DNA of 64,000 nucleotides from Thysanoteuthis rhombus. Its lineage: Eukaryota; Mollusca; Cephalopoda; Oegopsida; Thysanoteuthidae. Positions 1 to 12,200 of the stretch are shown here, piece by piece. The DNA lies in NCBI GenBank assembly GCA_963457665.1, contig OY735227.1, positions 46,614,093 through 46,678,092 of the forward strand, written 5' to 3'. The notes under the pieces are model-generated. The model worked only from the letters and a program-made list of their open reading frames with translations. It searched no databases and had not been told where the DNA came from. The number at the start of each line of letters is the position of its first letter. The first letter of the stretch is position 1. The translations under genes and the position numbers were made by a program.

Positions 1-533
1 GTTTTCATCAAGATTTTTCCATTTTTTTCCCCATATATTCACGTATCCACTCATATCTGTTCACACAATATCTAAAAAATTTCACGATGAATAGCAATTA
101 AATTTTGTGAAAGGGTCGGCCATGAGCTAAGGAGAAAGTGATTGACTTCAAGAATGGAATTTTTTTGGTTGAGATAGTGCAGTGTTGGCAGAGGTATGCA
201 TTCTCTGAGTGCTTTCTAGTTTTAATAATGCAACTTTTGTTTTCCTGCTTTTTCCTCATTTTGATACTTTTGTTTTCCTAATTCTTTTTTTATTAGATAG
301 ATTTTAGAAGCCAATTACCCTGGACTTAGATATCTTTAGCTGTTTAAGAAAAGTTGAACTGATTATTCTATTTTCAAAAAGCATCTGTAAGTCATATATG
401 TGGATAGAAATAGTTGATTGGTATAATAAGTCATTTCAGCCATGCAAATTGGCTGAATACACCAGACGGCTGAAAAGAGTCACGTGAGATTGAGATCACT
501 GTATGTAGTTGTTAATTCATTGATACAAGCAAT

Positions 534-669
534 GATAGAAATGGGTTTTAGGAATTAGGGATACGCTAAAGTCTGTGTATGGCTAAGGTTGGGAAAGGGG
601 GGTAGATGCTATATCCCTCCCCAAACTGATAAGTTGGGGAATGCGTACCCTCTCCCCCATTTCTATCAC
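534..669. repeat. foldback element (13 bp perfect terminal inverted repeat)
   Basis: TGATAGAAATGGG at 534-546 is exactly complementary to CCCATTTCTATCA at 657-669. GGATACGC and GCGTACCC extend the arms imperfectly. Confidence 0.6.
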
Positions 670-915
670 TGGATACAAGTCAATGAAATCAAAATATCAC
701 ATTCATGCATTCTAGCAACTCTGTACAAAAAATTTTGAATAAATGAACGAGACAAAATGTTCTGGTACCTAAAAAAATATCACTGTACCCTAGAAATCCC
801 CACCCCAATTTTCACTTTTGATTGAAATTCCTCAGGCACAAAATAAATCTAAATCAATAAATGAAAGGTCTTAATTTGAGCCGATACAAGTTTTACCATT
901 ATCTGAAAGGAGAGC

Positions 916-1203
916 ATAAAACCTTTTGTAAGCCAAAATGGTGTAAAAGCAAAAAAGCAATGATTTATATAGGGAAGATTTATGAGCATTCCCATACCCA
1001 AATTGGTGATGATGGTATGTTAGGCTGAGTTATCAGAGGTTGGAATGGTGGGAGGGATAAGAGACGTGTGTAAGAGAGAGAGGAAGAGGGTGTGCACTAC
1101 CTCTATTATTGTGGCATGCTGCAAAACATGCTGAAAACTATTTTTGCTTTTTACCTTTTTTCATAAAATGAAAAAGGGGAGTAAATTGAACTTTCACAAA
1201 GTG
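916..1203 (+). repeat. dispersed repeat R4, copy A
   Basis: Shares with 55308-55615 the blocks AAAATGGTGTAAA, GTTAGGCTGAGTTATCAGAG, GAGGAAGAGGGTGTGCAC, CTATTTTTGCTTTT and ACTTTCACAAAGTGG. Confidence 0.65.
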
Positions 1204-2472
1204 GAGGACATCTCTATAATGTATTTATAGTGACTGTGACACTGAATCATATTGATTACCTATCCAATCACTGAACATGACAATACAGAGGATGGACCTC
1301 AAACCAAAAAGCTTTTGCCTCAGGGCACTAAAACTACAACTGCAGACTAAGCATTTTCATCTGGGTCCAAATAAAAGCCTTCTTATCTCAGAACAAAATG
1401 CATTTGCTGACTTGCCTGCTGAAATCGACAATATTAATAAACTAGTGACAAACCACTAAAATGATCCATTCAGCTTAGGAATGAAGTCCAATATTATTAA
1501 AACCTGTGCACATGTCTTACAAGAGATCAACTTGAATATATTGAAAGGCAATTTTGAATTTGGTTGTGAAGAGTGAAAAGTATTCTCTGGTTGAAAACTG
1601 AGTCATGTTAAGGCTCAACAGATCAATTCCTAATCATACAATACTAATAATTTCTGATTACACAATACAATTATTTACTAATTCTACTATAGATTCCATA
1701 GTAACTAATGATTACTTCATTAATTTAGTGCAGTATAAAAGTGATGTGGTTAATTGTGTAGTTGTAATGAAATTTCACACAATGAAGAAATTACAGAAGA
1801 ATTTAGTGAGTAATTTATTATGAATGCATCAGTAATTTTCATTCATCAAAAGGATGGTAGAAACATCATCAGAAGATTTTATGAGAAGATGAAGCTTGTT
1901 CTCTTACCCCCGCCTCCAGTGATAGATAGCCAATCACAGACACCTAATTAAAAAGACATTCGGAGAAATAAAAGTTCATAAAAAAGGGAAGGTGTGTAAG
2001 GATTTTAAATGAAAGTAAGGAGGATAGATAGTAAATTTAGTGGCGTGAAAAATGAAAGAAAGTAGGATGAAAATAGAAGAGAAAAGGGTAGGTGATCATT
2101 AAGTTTTGTTATCAGGTAAAAGAAGGTAATAAGTTCATTAGTAAAAGAGATAGCAATAGAAAAAGGACCTTAACCTATAAGTTAGGGGACCAAAGGTTGG
2201 TCACCAGAAGCAACTTGCATTTTTTCTTCCTTCCCTTGCATGCAGCCACGATATGCGTACATGCAAAGAAAGGCATAACAGTATATTGTTGAAATCATAC
2301 ACAACATGACGGTACAACCAATCATCAATATTTTGTCATATTCCAAATGAACGAAAGGAATTTTGTCCAGCTTTGCACTGAGAGTGTGGGAGTTTTTGTC
2401 CTTGTGGAATTTGCCCGAACTCCGATTGAGTGTCTACTTTTATTCGCAGGATTTTTTTCGAATGCCCTCACT

Positions 2473-2572
2473 CACATCTGTGATGATTTGGGACGCTAAA
2501 CTAGGGGACCACTAGGATATTCAACTTAGATTTCGTCAGCCAGGAGATCTTATAGTTTAGCGTCCCAAATTA
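2473..2572. repeat. foldback element with ~17-21 bp inverted repeat
   Basis: ATTTGGGACGCTAAACT near 2476-2492 is complementary to AGTTTAGCGTCCCAAAT near 2555-2571, with ~60 bp between. Confidence 0.7.
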
Positions 2573-2602
2573 TTACGGTAGTTTATAGATACTGATAAAG
2601 AG

Positions 2603-2736
2603 AAAATGTTTAGCAACTTCTTCGGTGCATAAGAACTTCAGGTCAATATTTGGGTTGGTTGGGTGTATGATTCAACGACCCAACCCAAATTTTGACCTTA
2701 AGTTTGTTATCCACTGAAGGAGTTGCCAAACATTTT
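2603..2736. repeat. long hairpin / MITE-like foldback
   Basis: Arms of about 57 bp pair: the left arm starts AAAATGTTTAGCAACTTCTT and the reverse complement of the right arm starts AAAATGTTTGGCAACTCCTT. Pairing continues to AATTTGGGTTGG next to a loop under 20 nt. A (TTTA)n run begins at 2737. Confidence 0.82.
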
Positions 2737-4379
2737 TATTTATTTATTTATTTATTTATTCACTTATCTCGTTCTTGGCAGCTGACACCTATCATATTCC
2801 CCTGCTGGGTAACTAAAAGTCTCGCTTGCCTCTTACCCCATATTCACTGCAGGGTCGGGTTGAGAACTGGGCTGCCTTTGTGTAAATGGTTCTTCTTTAT
2901 TACTTATTGTGTCTGCTTTCCCTCATTTGATAGAAGGGGAGAGGTTTTGGCTTATCTGGTAAGCTTGGTTTGAAATTGTTTAACTCCAAAATCTGCAGTT
3001 GACTCGGTTTGCTTACCGCAACAAAAACAATCCTCACCAAAATTAGGGGTGTAAAACCGATATGTAAAATCTACATTTGATTGCCAGATCTGAGTGCCAG
3101 GAGGAGGCTGTTTTACTGATAAACTGACAAGCGACAAAAATTCATCATAATGATACGCACAGGCTTATTTTGTGTGGAAATCATTGTTAGTCTGAATAGA
3201 AATCGGAGTGGAATTTTGACTCTTGAGCAGCCAGGCTTGTTTCATGAAGCAGTTGACCCTAGGTCAAAAATCAATAAGAAGAAACCAAGTCTAGTGCACA
3301 ATGTTTCATGACTTTTTTCATTTGTAAAATGCTATTAAATGAGCAAATGAAATTTGAAAAGTTTTGCATATAGATATTTTATTGAGTTGTCTGAGATGAA
3401 ATATTTTCCTACACATTTATTAATGAGAACAGTTATACTTTGGATAGAGCTGTTTTGATTAGTGCGGCTTTTCATGTAGCACAGTTCTAAGCATTGCTAG
3501 AGAGATTAATACAACTGAATATAAATGGAAGGAAAAGAAACAACACATCAATTCATCATAAGACCTTGAACAGTGCAGTTTTGAATGGTATGGAAAATTT
3601 TGGAATGTATTAACCGCTCTTTCTTCTCAATAATACCACAAAGATTATGATGACAAAATAAATTTTTATCCATGTTTGAAGCTTCTTTTTCTCGGGAGTT
3701 GATTAAAGTTTAAGTATGTATAATTTGGTGAAAGACTCAAGTGAACACATGTAAGTCAAGCTGTAAACAAGCATTTTTGAATTATGTTTATTTTTAAAAT
3801 AATTCAGTATACTATTGAAAAATAGTGGTAAAAATACGTTCACTCGTGTTTGAATAAATTGTAACTTGAAACTAGAACTGCTATAACAAGAATTTGTTGC
3901 TGTGGCTCATTCAGTAAATTAAAATAAGTCTTATTGTTGAAAGTTTGTTGTTAGAAAGTAGAATAAATGGGCATTTATATCTTCTCCCATCTCATATGGA
4001 TGGACTTGATTAATTATTGATTTTGATTGAATGTTTGTTCCATGAAATCATTTTTCTCTGAGAAAAATCTATAGAATCAGAGATTTACAGTAAATCAACA
4101 GTGTGAAAAGCTGTTATGAAAAATATTATCTTATATGAGAACAGTGCTTTAAAAAAATAAAAATATCAGAACGGTATTTAAGAAAATTGATTTTATTGAT
4201 TTTGCAATTTCCCTGTCTTAACAACAAATTACCATATAAGAACTGAAAAATAATATCCTGGGTATTTTAAAAAAGTTGATTAATTCTGCAATGTCAAATA
4301 TTTTTACAAAAAATTGTTGACCAGATTAGATGTAGTACATATAATAGTTTAGACAATCTTGGTTTAGACAATCTGTGTT

Positions 4380-5222
4380 GAGTCAATCAGAGTCACCACT
4401 CCCTAAGGTCATGGAGGCCATCACTCAACAAGGTGTAGATCCAGTTTATGTTGAAGCACTGAAACATATATACAATCACAGCAGCTCCTTTATCAGTTTA
4501 CATAGACTTGGACCCCTTTCTGCTCCAGAAAGGAGTAAGACAAGGTGATACTAGCTCACTTAAACTCTTCACTGCCTGCCTCGAGATGATATTCAGAAGA
4601 CTAGAATGGGAGAGTAAAGGAATTAAAATAGACGGCGAGTATCTGAGCAACCTCAGATTTGCAGACAACATTGCCCTTTTTGCAGAGAACCTACAAGACC
4701 TCCAACTAATGATAGATGAACTGAATGAAGAGAGCAAGAAAGTCGGCCTATATATGAACTTCAGCAAGACGAAGATCATGTGCAACAACCACATCAGAGA
4801 TAAAAACACTAAGATCAAAATCGAGGACACAGAACTGGAGGAAGCAGACCACTACATCTACCTAGGACAACGAATCTCCATGAAATCCTCAAAAGAAGAA
4901 ACCAAGCGGAGAATCACACTAGGATGGCAAGCCTTTGGCAGAGCTAGCTCAACCTTCAAAAATAATAAGTTCCCATTAATCCTAAAGAGAAGGGTGTATA
5001 ACCAGTGCATCCTCCAACGCATCAGACAACTGATGGACACCACAACTCACGACATGGATCCCCCGAGATCACATGCACAACTGAGGCCGGCAGAATATTA
5101 GATGGAAGGACGAACTAGACAAGTTCAGAAAGTACTGGCTCCGCAACGTCCATGATAGAGAAGTGTGGCAAAACCTGGGGAAAGTCTATGTCCAACGACG
5201 GACGTTAAAAGACTGATGATGA
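4380..5222 (+). mobile_element. RTE-type LINE relic, copy 1 (reverse transcriptase)
   Basis: Translation shows KGVRQGDTSS, LRFADNIALFAENLQ, MNFSKTKIM, YIYLGQRI and LKRRVYNQCIL. This is the finger-palm part and tail of an RTE/BovB-like reverse transcriptase. The catalytic FADD is FADN. A frameshift near 4510 separates the preceding piece (TQQGVDPVYVEALKHIYNHS). Compared with copy 2, about 200 nt is missing around 5010-5025. The tail ends in GACGTTAAAAGACTGATG, shared with copy 2. The element is inactive. Confidence 0.88.
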
Positions 5223-5591
5223 TGGAAGGCATTTAAAAATATATGGGTTTCAAGACATCAAGAATTTTTAATCTGTTGTTCATGGTAGCCATTTTTCAAA
5301 ATAGCTGCCAGTGACAACTGTTATCAGATCAATTTTCTTATCAGTGATAGATATAATATGATATTGAAGACAATGACATGATTATATATTTTATGTATGA
5401 TAAATAACTTCGACTAAGCACCCTTATGCTGGCCATGGCTACATTCATCCATACTTGGGCTTCAAATATTACAAGTTTCTCAATGTCTTAGAGTTTTTAA
5501 AAGTTTTTGCTTCAAGATAATGTTTTAAGATAATCTGGACAGCCTATCTCTCATGGCTAATAAAATGGTATTGGCAGGTTTTAATATAATA

Positions 5592-5910
5592 CAGGTCTGG
5601 TTACTCATTTAATAGAAACCATCGCACGACCAACCTCTTTTGGCAGCAAGCTGTGTTGGGGCAATTAATTAAAAATTAGAAAAAGGGCTGATCAATGAAT
5701 AAGTTACTGCTCTCATTTTTTGTTGGACAGTGATTAGTAAGTTTGAATTTTCAGAAAAAAAAGTAAATGTTGCCAGAAACAATTAATTTAGCATAAACTT
5801 GAACCATCCAACTGAAAACCTGTGGGGGTTTAAAAACAAAAAAAAAAAAATGCTTTTTCAGGACATCAAAAGGTATAAATATTTAAACTTTTGTGCTACA
5901 TAGCCAGCTA
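5592..5910 (+). repeat. dispersed repeat R1, copy 1
   Basis: It begins CAGGTCTGGTTACTC, then GCAAGCTGTGTTGGGGC, GATCAATGAATAAG and TTTTTTGTTGGACAG. Five copies of this ~350 bp unit occur in the window in both orientations. It is followed by the R2 unit. No coding capacity is seen. Confidence 0.75.
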
Positions 5911-5933
5911 GTCAACCAGACTCACTTGAAGAC

Positions 5934-5985
5934 TGAAGAAACCTATACTGACAGTTTTGGTTGATAGTTTCTAACAAGTATAAAG
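5934..5985 (+). repeat. R2 unit, copy 1
   Basis: TGAAGAAACCTATACTGACA, GTTTTGGTTGATAGTTTCT. It matches 52647-52710 in sequence and in position after R1. Confidence 0.55.
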
Positions 5986-6689
5986 GCATTTGCTATATCA
6001 TCATTATACTCATGATATAAGTATGTATAATTATCATTCATTACAATATTTTAGGTGATTTTAATGCATATATTAATTTCCCTTGTGCGCTGGTTGCAAA
6101 AAGTAAGCACATGTACAAACTCATAACTAAAAAGGAATTATGAATACAATTGTACAGAGTTAAATCTTCATTGGGTACCCTATACTTGTCTCTTTATGCA
6201 AGACTAAGCTCTATTTTTATCTGAGAAATCTTTTAGTGGTACAGAATTTGAAAATTACCATGATTGGCTGATACACATTAAACAGAAACTACATGTACCC
6301 GTATATATATATATATATACAACATACGACAGAAAACAAAATAGCTCCTAGAAAGATTTTTCCTTTGATGCTCTTCAGAGGATGAAATTCAGAAAGTAAT
6401 CCAGTTTTAAAATTGTATTGTTTAAAAGATTTGTAATCATGTCATGACATAGTCTTAAATCATGACGCTTTTGATTGTTTTTTAAAACATGCTTGAGAGG
6501 AACTATTTTGTCTGCTGTCATAATAGAAGTATATACGTGTAAACGTATAAAGGCATATATAGTTTTTTCTGCATAATATGTATTCACTAAACATGAGAAT
6601 TTGATAAATACATAAATTAAAATGAATGAATACATATCTTATCTCTCTGTCTGGTTGTATACGTATCACATGTGCAGGTCGGATTGATG

Positions 6690-6996
6690 GAGCGTGTCAA
6701 CTGAAAATTTCAACATTTACTCCTTATCATATTTACAAAATAGTTAAAAAAAAAAAAAAAAGTTTTTTGGCAGGAGTTCAATTTGTAATGTAAGTTAATT
6801 CTAAATTGGTTCCTTAGTTTGCATCCAGCAGCATTCAGGCTTGCTTGTTTGGAAATTCAGACTTTTTTAGCAATCACAGCCCAACAAAAGGTGAGAGAAG
6901 TGACTTATTCATTGATCAGCCCTTTTCCAATTTTGGGAATGATCACTCTTTTTGCTACCAAAAAATCTTAGTCTATTGAGTGACTAACCGAACCTG
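6690..6996 (-). repeat. dispersed repeat R1, copy 2
   Basis: Reverse orientation. Shared blocks include AACATTTACTCCTTATCAT, CCCAACAAAAGGTGAGAGA and TGAGTGACTAACC. Confidence 0.75.
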
Positions 6997-8680
6997 TTAC
7001 ATTGAAAAATCAATGTTTTCGTGTCCATTTTGGAGGATGTGTGCTTGGAGAAATGAAGTGGACTCTGGTTTTGGATTAGAGTTACCAGATTTGAATGCAT
7101 ATATAGACCCACATACAAACTCCATACCATCTCAGTAGGGGAGCGAGAAATTTTTTTTGGTTTATTTGCATTAAAGCATTAAATGGTCTTGAAACATTTT
7201 GCAGGAAAATAGACAGAGCATGCATCCAGAACAGTGTTTGTATCCAATAATATAGTTTGAGCATTTCTCCTCAGTAGCCATTTTGAGTATAGAATTATAA
7301 TTCTAAAATTGTTTTGTATTAGATTACTGTTATGTGTAAATCACGAAAAAGAAATTTCAAGAAGAAACCATTAAAATACAATCACAACGTTTACAATTGG
7401 AAAAAGAAGTCAATTCCCAAAGAGTGCAACATGTGACGCAAGGTCGTTTCTAATGTGGGGTTCCAGTTACGGAAAATCTACAAAAATTGTTCCAGTCCCC
7501 GCAACTAGTGTTGTGAGAGCGTCAGGGAAAGCCAAACCCATCCCTTTTAATGCGATGGGACGGTATTGTCCCGGGGCGTAGTGCTCTTCCAAGACTGGGC
7601 CGAGTAATTTCTGAGGTTATAGGACGGATCCTAAGCCTTTTGCGTTTAACAACATCGACCATCGTCAGTTACGGCATTGCACCGGTGTAAAACCAAAAGC
7701 GTGTTCTGCGAACAGATACTATTCTTTGATCTTGAACTAGATTTCATCCAGGAATCAATCCGCAGTTCAAGTGGTTAAATGAATTCGAATTGGGATAAAT
7801 GCAAGCACTAAGATACGCAAATAGTTTATCACTGTTAAAAAAAAGAAAAGAAAAAAAATGTCAATCGAGATTATCTATGAGTGTTTTATGCTAGGAATTC
7901 ATTTCTCCAACCCCAGTGTAGTGTGAATGTACTTGGTTTTTGATCTACAATAGCACGGTGCCCGCTGATTGTTCCCTCAAAGGAAAGAGCAACTACACTT
8001 CACGCGCAAAATCTCGCAGAACACAGAAGCAAAAACGATCAGGTTTTTCTCTTTAAACATTTGCCACTGCAAATTTATAGAACCAAGTTTTAAAATGACA
8101 CAAATTATTCACCTCGTATGTCCACTGACAAAAACTTAAAAATAATCCGAGAAAGATTTGAACACGTTTTCGGTTTTCGTCGTTCAGAATTTCCTCCTCC
8201 TCTAGTTAGAATTTGCAGAGACCCCAAACGCGTAACTTAAGGTCACGAAAATGTCAATGAGGATTGATGCAGTTTCTTTTTAAAAGAAACAAAAAAGAAA
8301 ACATTTCGAGGGATATTTAGACTAATTGAAGCTTAATTAGAACATTAATAATCCCACAAATATCATAATTAATTACATAACAACATCGAAAAAAAGTAAG
8401 TAACGTCTCTTGTCGGCAGTAGTTAAAAGTTGCGTGTGTTAATGGCATACTCACTCACAGCGTATTTTCTTGTTTTAAAGTGACTAAGTGAGTTATACTA
8501 GAGAGTAAATTAGAATTTAACATATGTCAAATTTTGAATTTTTTGTTCTACGAGTACGCTAGTATTTTTTTTTAATTTCTAAATTTTGCTTACTGGGGTA
8601 GTAGTCATTTGTTCCGTCACAGTCAGAAGAGCTAGAGCTATTCCTTCATACCATACATTACGCAATAATAAATTCAAAAT
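6997..8680. other. upstream region of ACOT8
   Basis: Includes an unexplained GC-richer stretch at about 7430-7700 and the presumed ACOT8 promoter and 5' UTR. No TATA box or start site can be fixed from sequence alone. Confidence 0.5.
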
Positions 8681-9240
8681 ATGAGATTAGTAGCATCGTT
8701 TGTCAAACTAGTATTGACTAATAATGGTAATTTATCTTTTGCTATAGGAAGACCAGTTAATGGTGTTTGCAGTAAAATCACTAGGTGCAACAAAACCCTC
8801 AGTACGTTGACGGATGCATTTTGGGGACACGGGTATTTCTCTTCATCTGCCCGACATTCCAGCTGTGATACTTTTAGTAGTAACCCTAATGTAACTGTTG
8901 TTAGTAATAATAATAACAATAATAATCCTATTAGTAATATTAATAATAATAATAATAATACTGGCTATCATGAGAACAAGAGGAGAAGGAGGAAGAAGAC
9001 GACATTAATTATAACTCGCACTAACAGTAGCAGTGGCGGGGTCCGAAATTTTAGCACCGGTCGATCTTTTCTTCTCACTGCTTCTGGGGGAAGAAAAATT
9101 AGCATAACGAAAGAAATCCGCGAAGACATCATTTCAGAATCTGTAAGAGAATTCATGGAACAACACGGTGCGAAACCGGGCAAATATGTCAACTTCATGT
9201 TGGGGATGACCCCTTCGGAAGAAGAGCCTAATGTTTTTAG
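8681..9240 (+). CDS. ACOT8: ACOT8 exon 1 (residues 1-187)
   Basis: The exon starts at ATG 8681 with TAA in frame just upstream and ends at the donor GTAAGT (9241), phase 2. Residues 1-44 contain Arg and Lys but no Asp or Glu, as in a mitochondrial presequence. AAT/AAC codons at about 8905-8960 encode an Asn-rich stretch. A basic KRRRRKK cluster follows. The last ~50 residues (from about ISITKEIRED to EEEPNVFR) align with the start of the conserved thioesterase region. Confidence 0.88.
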
Positions 9241-12200
9241 GTAAGTCAAGTTGAGCAATCGTTTTCATGTGGTGGGTGGGTGGTTAACTGATAGATTTAA
9301 ACATCCTGTCCTCTGTGAAAAGATTTTGATTTCTATGATTCGTTGTAGAAAACCAAAACCCGCTGAATTAATTTCAATGGAAGAGTACATCGTTTTAGAT
9401 TGTGAGCACGAATTATTTTTATAAGCACAATTCAAATTGTTACCTTCAAGTGGAAGAGTCCATTTCCACGGCAAGAGAAACAAATAGAAAAATCCTACTG
9501 TCAGGGTGTAACGAATAATAATGCTTTATGCTTTCGAAAACTCAGCTTTGGTTTTACTTGAAGAAACGTTGTTCTCCCCACCCCAAGGGGTTACACCTAA
9601 AACAAACAATCGGTTAAACCCCAGAAGACCTTGTTTCAATAACTTAAACTTGTTCAACTTGTTTTCTTTAATTTTAAAAATTTAATGCCACTTGTTTTAT
9701 ACCTGGTTTAATATTTTCATAAAAAACAAAAAACGATTGAATATTTCGTTTGTTTTAAACGTTTTTAACGAACAATAACATAACACTACTTTCAAAAATT
9801 TAGTTTTTTTTTTCTTGCTTAAAAATCCATTTGATTTTAATTTAATCTTAAAATCCTCATTTTAACAAATATGTGGTTGAAAAAATTGAAAAATATTAAT
9901 TGAAAGAGTAAGAAGCAAGTGTTTTATTCATTGGGAAGTGATTTTGATTTCGTTTTTTTTTTCGAGATTGAAACAAGACAAAATTGAAGTCCACAGGTGT
10001 TTCAAATCGGTAAATTAAAATTAATGCTGAAAATTTCTCTGGTTAAGATTCGATTTACTGAACATGGGTAAAAAAATAATATATGAAAAACCATTTTCTC
10101 AGGTAGTTTGAACCGCTTTGACTGAATCTCACTTATGTTTTTTCCGGATTTTTTTAAATAAAAAGTAACTTCTATAGGGGAAAAGATTGAATTGGCTCTA
10201 AAGTGGGTGATCATTTATAATGTTCATGTGATGTAGAACTGGACCCTTTCTTTATGATACCCGATGTCCTATTAAATTTACAATGTAAAAATCAGCTAAA
10301 GTACTTTTATTATAATAAACTTTGATTTCATGATATTACCTTTATGATAACTTTGACTTAATTTCTTAATGGAATCTTATTGCTTGATGTTTTGGAAGAA
10401 AAAATCCAGTTTTGTAGACTAAAGGGAAAAAATTAACCATCATCATTGTTATCAGTCTCGTATTTCTGCAGTTATGATTTTATTTGAGTCTATAATTTTC
10501 AATAAATGACTGATTATCTGATGATTAGGTTGTTGACCATTGATGCCGAAGGGGTTTTCGTCAAATGTTTGGTTGAATGTTCATTTCTAAAACTTTTTTG
10601 ATTTGTGAATATTTTTAGCTGATGTCATTGGATGTAAAATTAGAATTTGTGCTTAAAAAGTTATACATTTTCCGTAAAATTGAAGTTCGTTGAGAAAAAG
10701 TTCTTTTTGGAGCTAGCGATATTTAAAAAAATGAGAAGTATATTTGAAATAAATTTTAACGGATTCTTTCGAAACTCTACAAGAGTTTGAAGATGGAATT
10801 TAATTTTTTTTCATCAGTTTTAATATTCGTTGGCATCCTCGATTGATGCGTAATGTAACTTGCAGTTGTCCGTACTACACTATTTGCATTTTGATTGATA
10901 GTGAATCGGAGACAGAAGGTATCAGTCAAAAGGACAACATGCAAGCAGTGTAATGCAGATTCCTGCAAGTTACAATTAATCGTAAAAAGGCATCAATCAA
11001 GAATGTCAACGAATACTGAATTTATATTGAGTAATTTGATATAATACTTCTTGTAAATATGAATAAACGTTTTATCGTCATTTCATTTGTTTCGCACAAT
11101 ACGTCACAGTAAGAATAAGTAATTATTCAATTTCTTTTCTATTTTTAGTAATAAAAAAACGATACTTTGAAATGAAACGAGTAATATTTTAAAACATTTT
11201 TTACAACTAAAATAAGTAATATCTGTTAACCTTTACTTTGACGTGGCCCCCAAAGTCATAAGAAGTCTCTAAAACATATAATTCCTAAATAAAAAAGACA
11301 TAATTATGTCTTAATCAGATTTCGCTGCCATGAAATCGTGAAATCTTTTTTGTAAATGTGAATGTATAAAGATCTTAATTTCATTTTGTGTTGATATCTG
11401 ATTTACCTTTTAACAGGATAGCACTCTGACAGTGAATACCTCTGCCAACTGTCTGGGGGAGTAATTGTGCATGGATCCACCCCCGAATTTAATCAGTCTT
11501 TCCATTGTCTATTGGCCACTCTTTCACAAAATATAATTGGAATTCATTGTGAACTTTTGGAGGTATTGCATGGATAAACTGTAAATTTGGCGATAATATG
11601 TGCTTTGGACATATAACTATCAAGTAGGGGAGATAATTATGCTTGGATCTACACCAAAATTTAACCAGCTCCCTTATGATATGTTCCACCTTTCCTCAAG
11701 ATGCCATTGAAAATGATTGATGAATTTGAGAATATGGATAGTCATGAGAGGGTACATGAATGCAATTGAAAAACAAAAAAGGAAAAATATTTCTCTCAAC
11801 AAAAAGATTCTGGATCTGCCCCCAAATTAAACCACCTCTTTCTCACCCCACTGCCCTCCCTTCCCCAAAAGTTAATTAATTTCTTTCTGAGATATTGTGT
11901 TCACCTAATGACATTTTGATTATATTATGCTGTTTGGACAGTTCCTCCCTAGCCGATCGTTCACCCTTCCACAAAATCTGATTGAAATTCATTATCTTGC
12001 GAAGGAAAAAAATAGCAATATTATGTTTCTGACATATAACTGCAATGTAGGGGAAATAATTGTGCATGGATCTGCTCTGTAGCTTTATCCATCCCCCGTC
12101 AAAATTTCATGGAAATTCATTGAGAAATTTTTGAGATTTTGTGTTGACTGTCATGAGCGTATGCATAAAATGTAATTGAAAAAAAACAAACAACATAAAG

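Larger units (their letters stand above)
1..4379. other. intergenic, no gene seen
   Basis: AT-rich sequence with three foldback elements (534-669, 2473-2572, 2603-2736) and one R4 copy. The short open frames here have no recognisable product. Confidence 0.7.
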
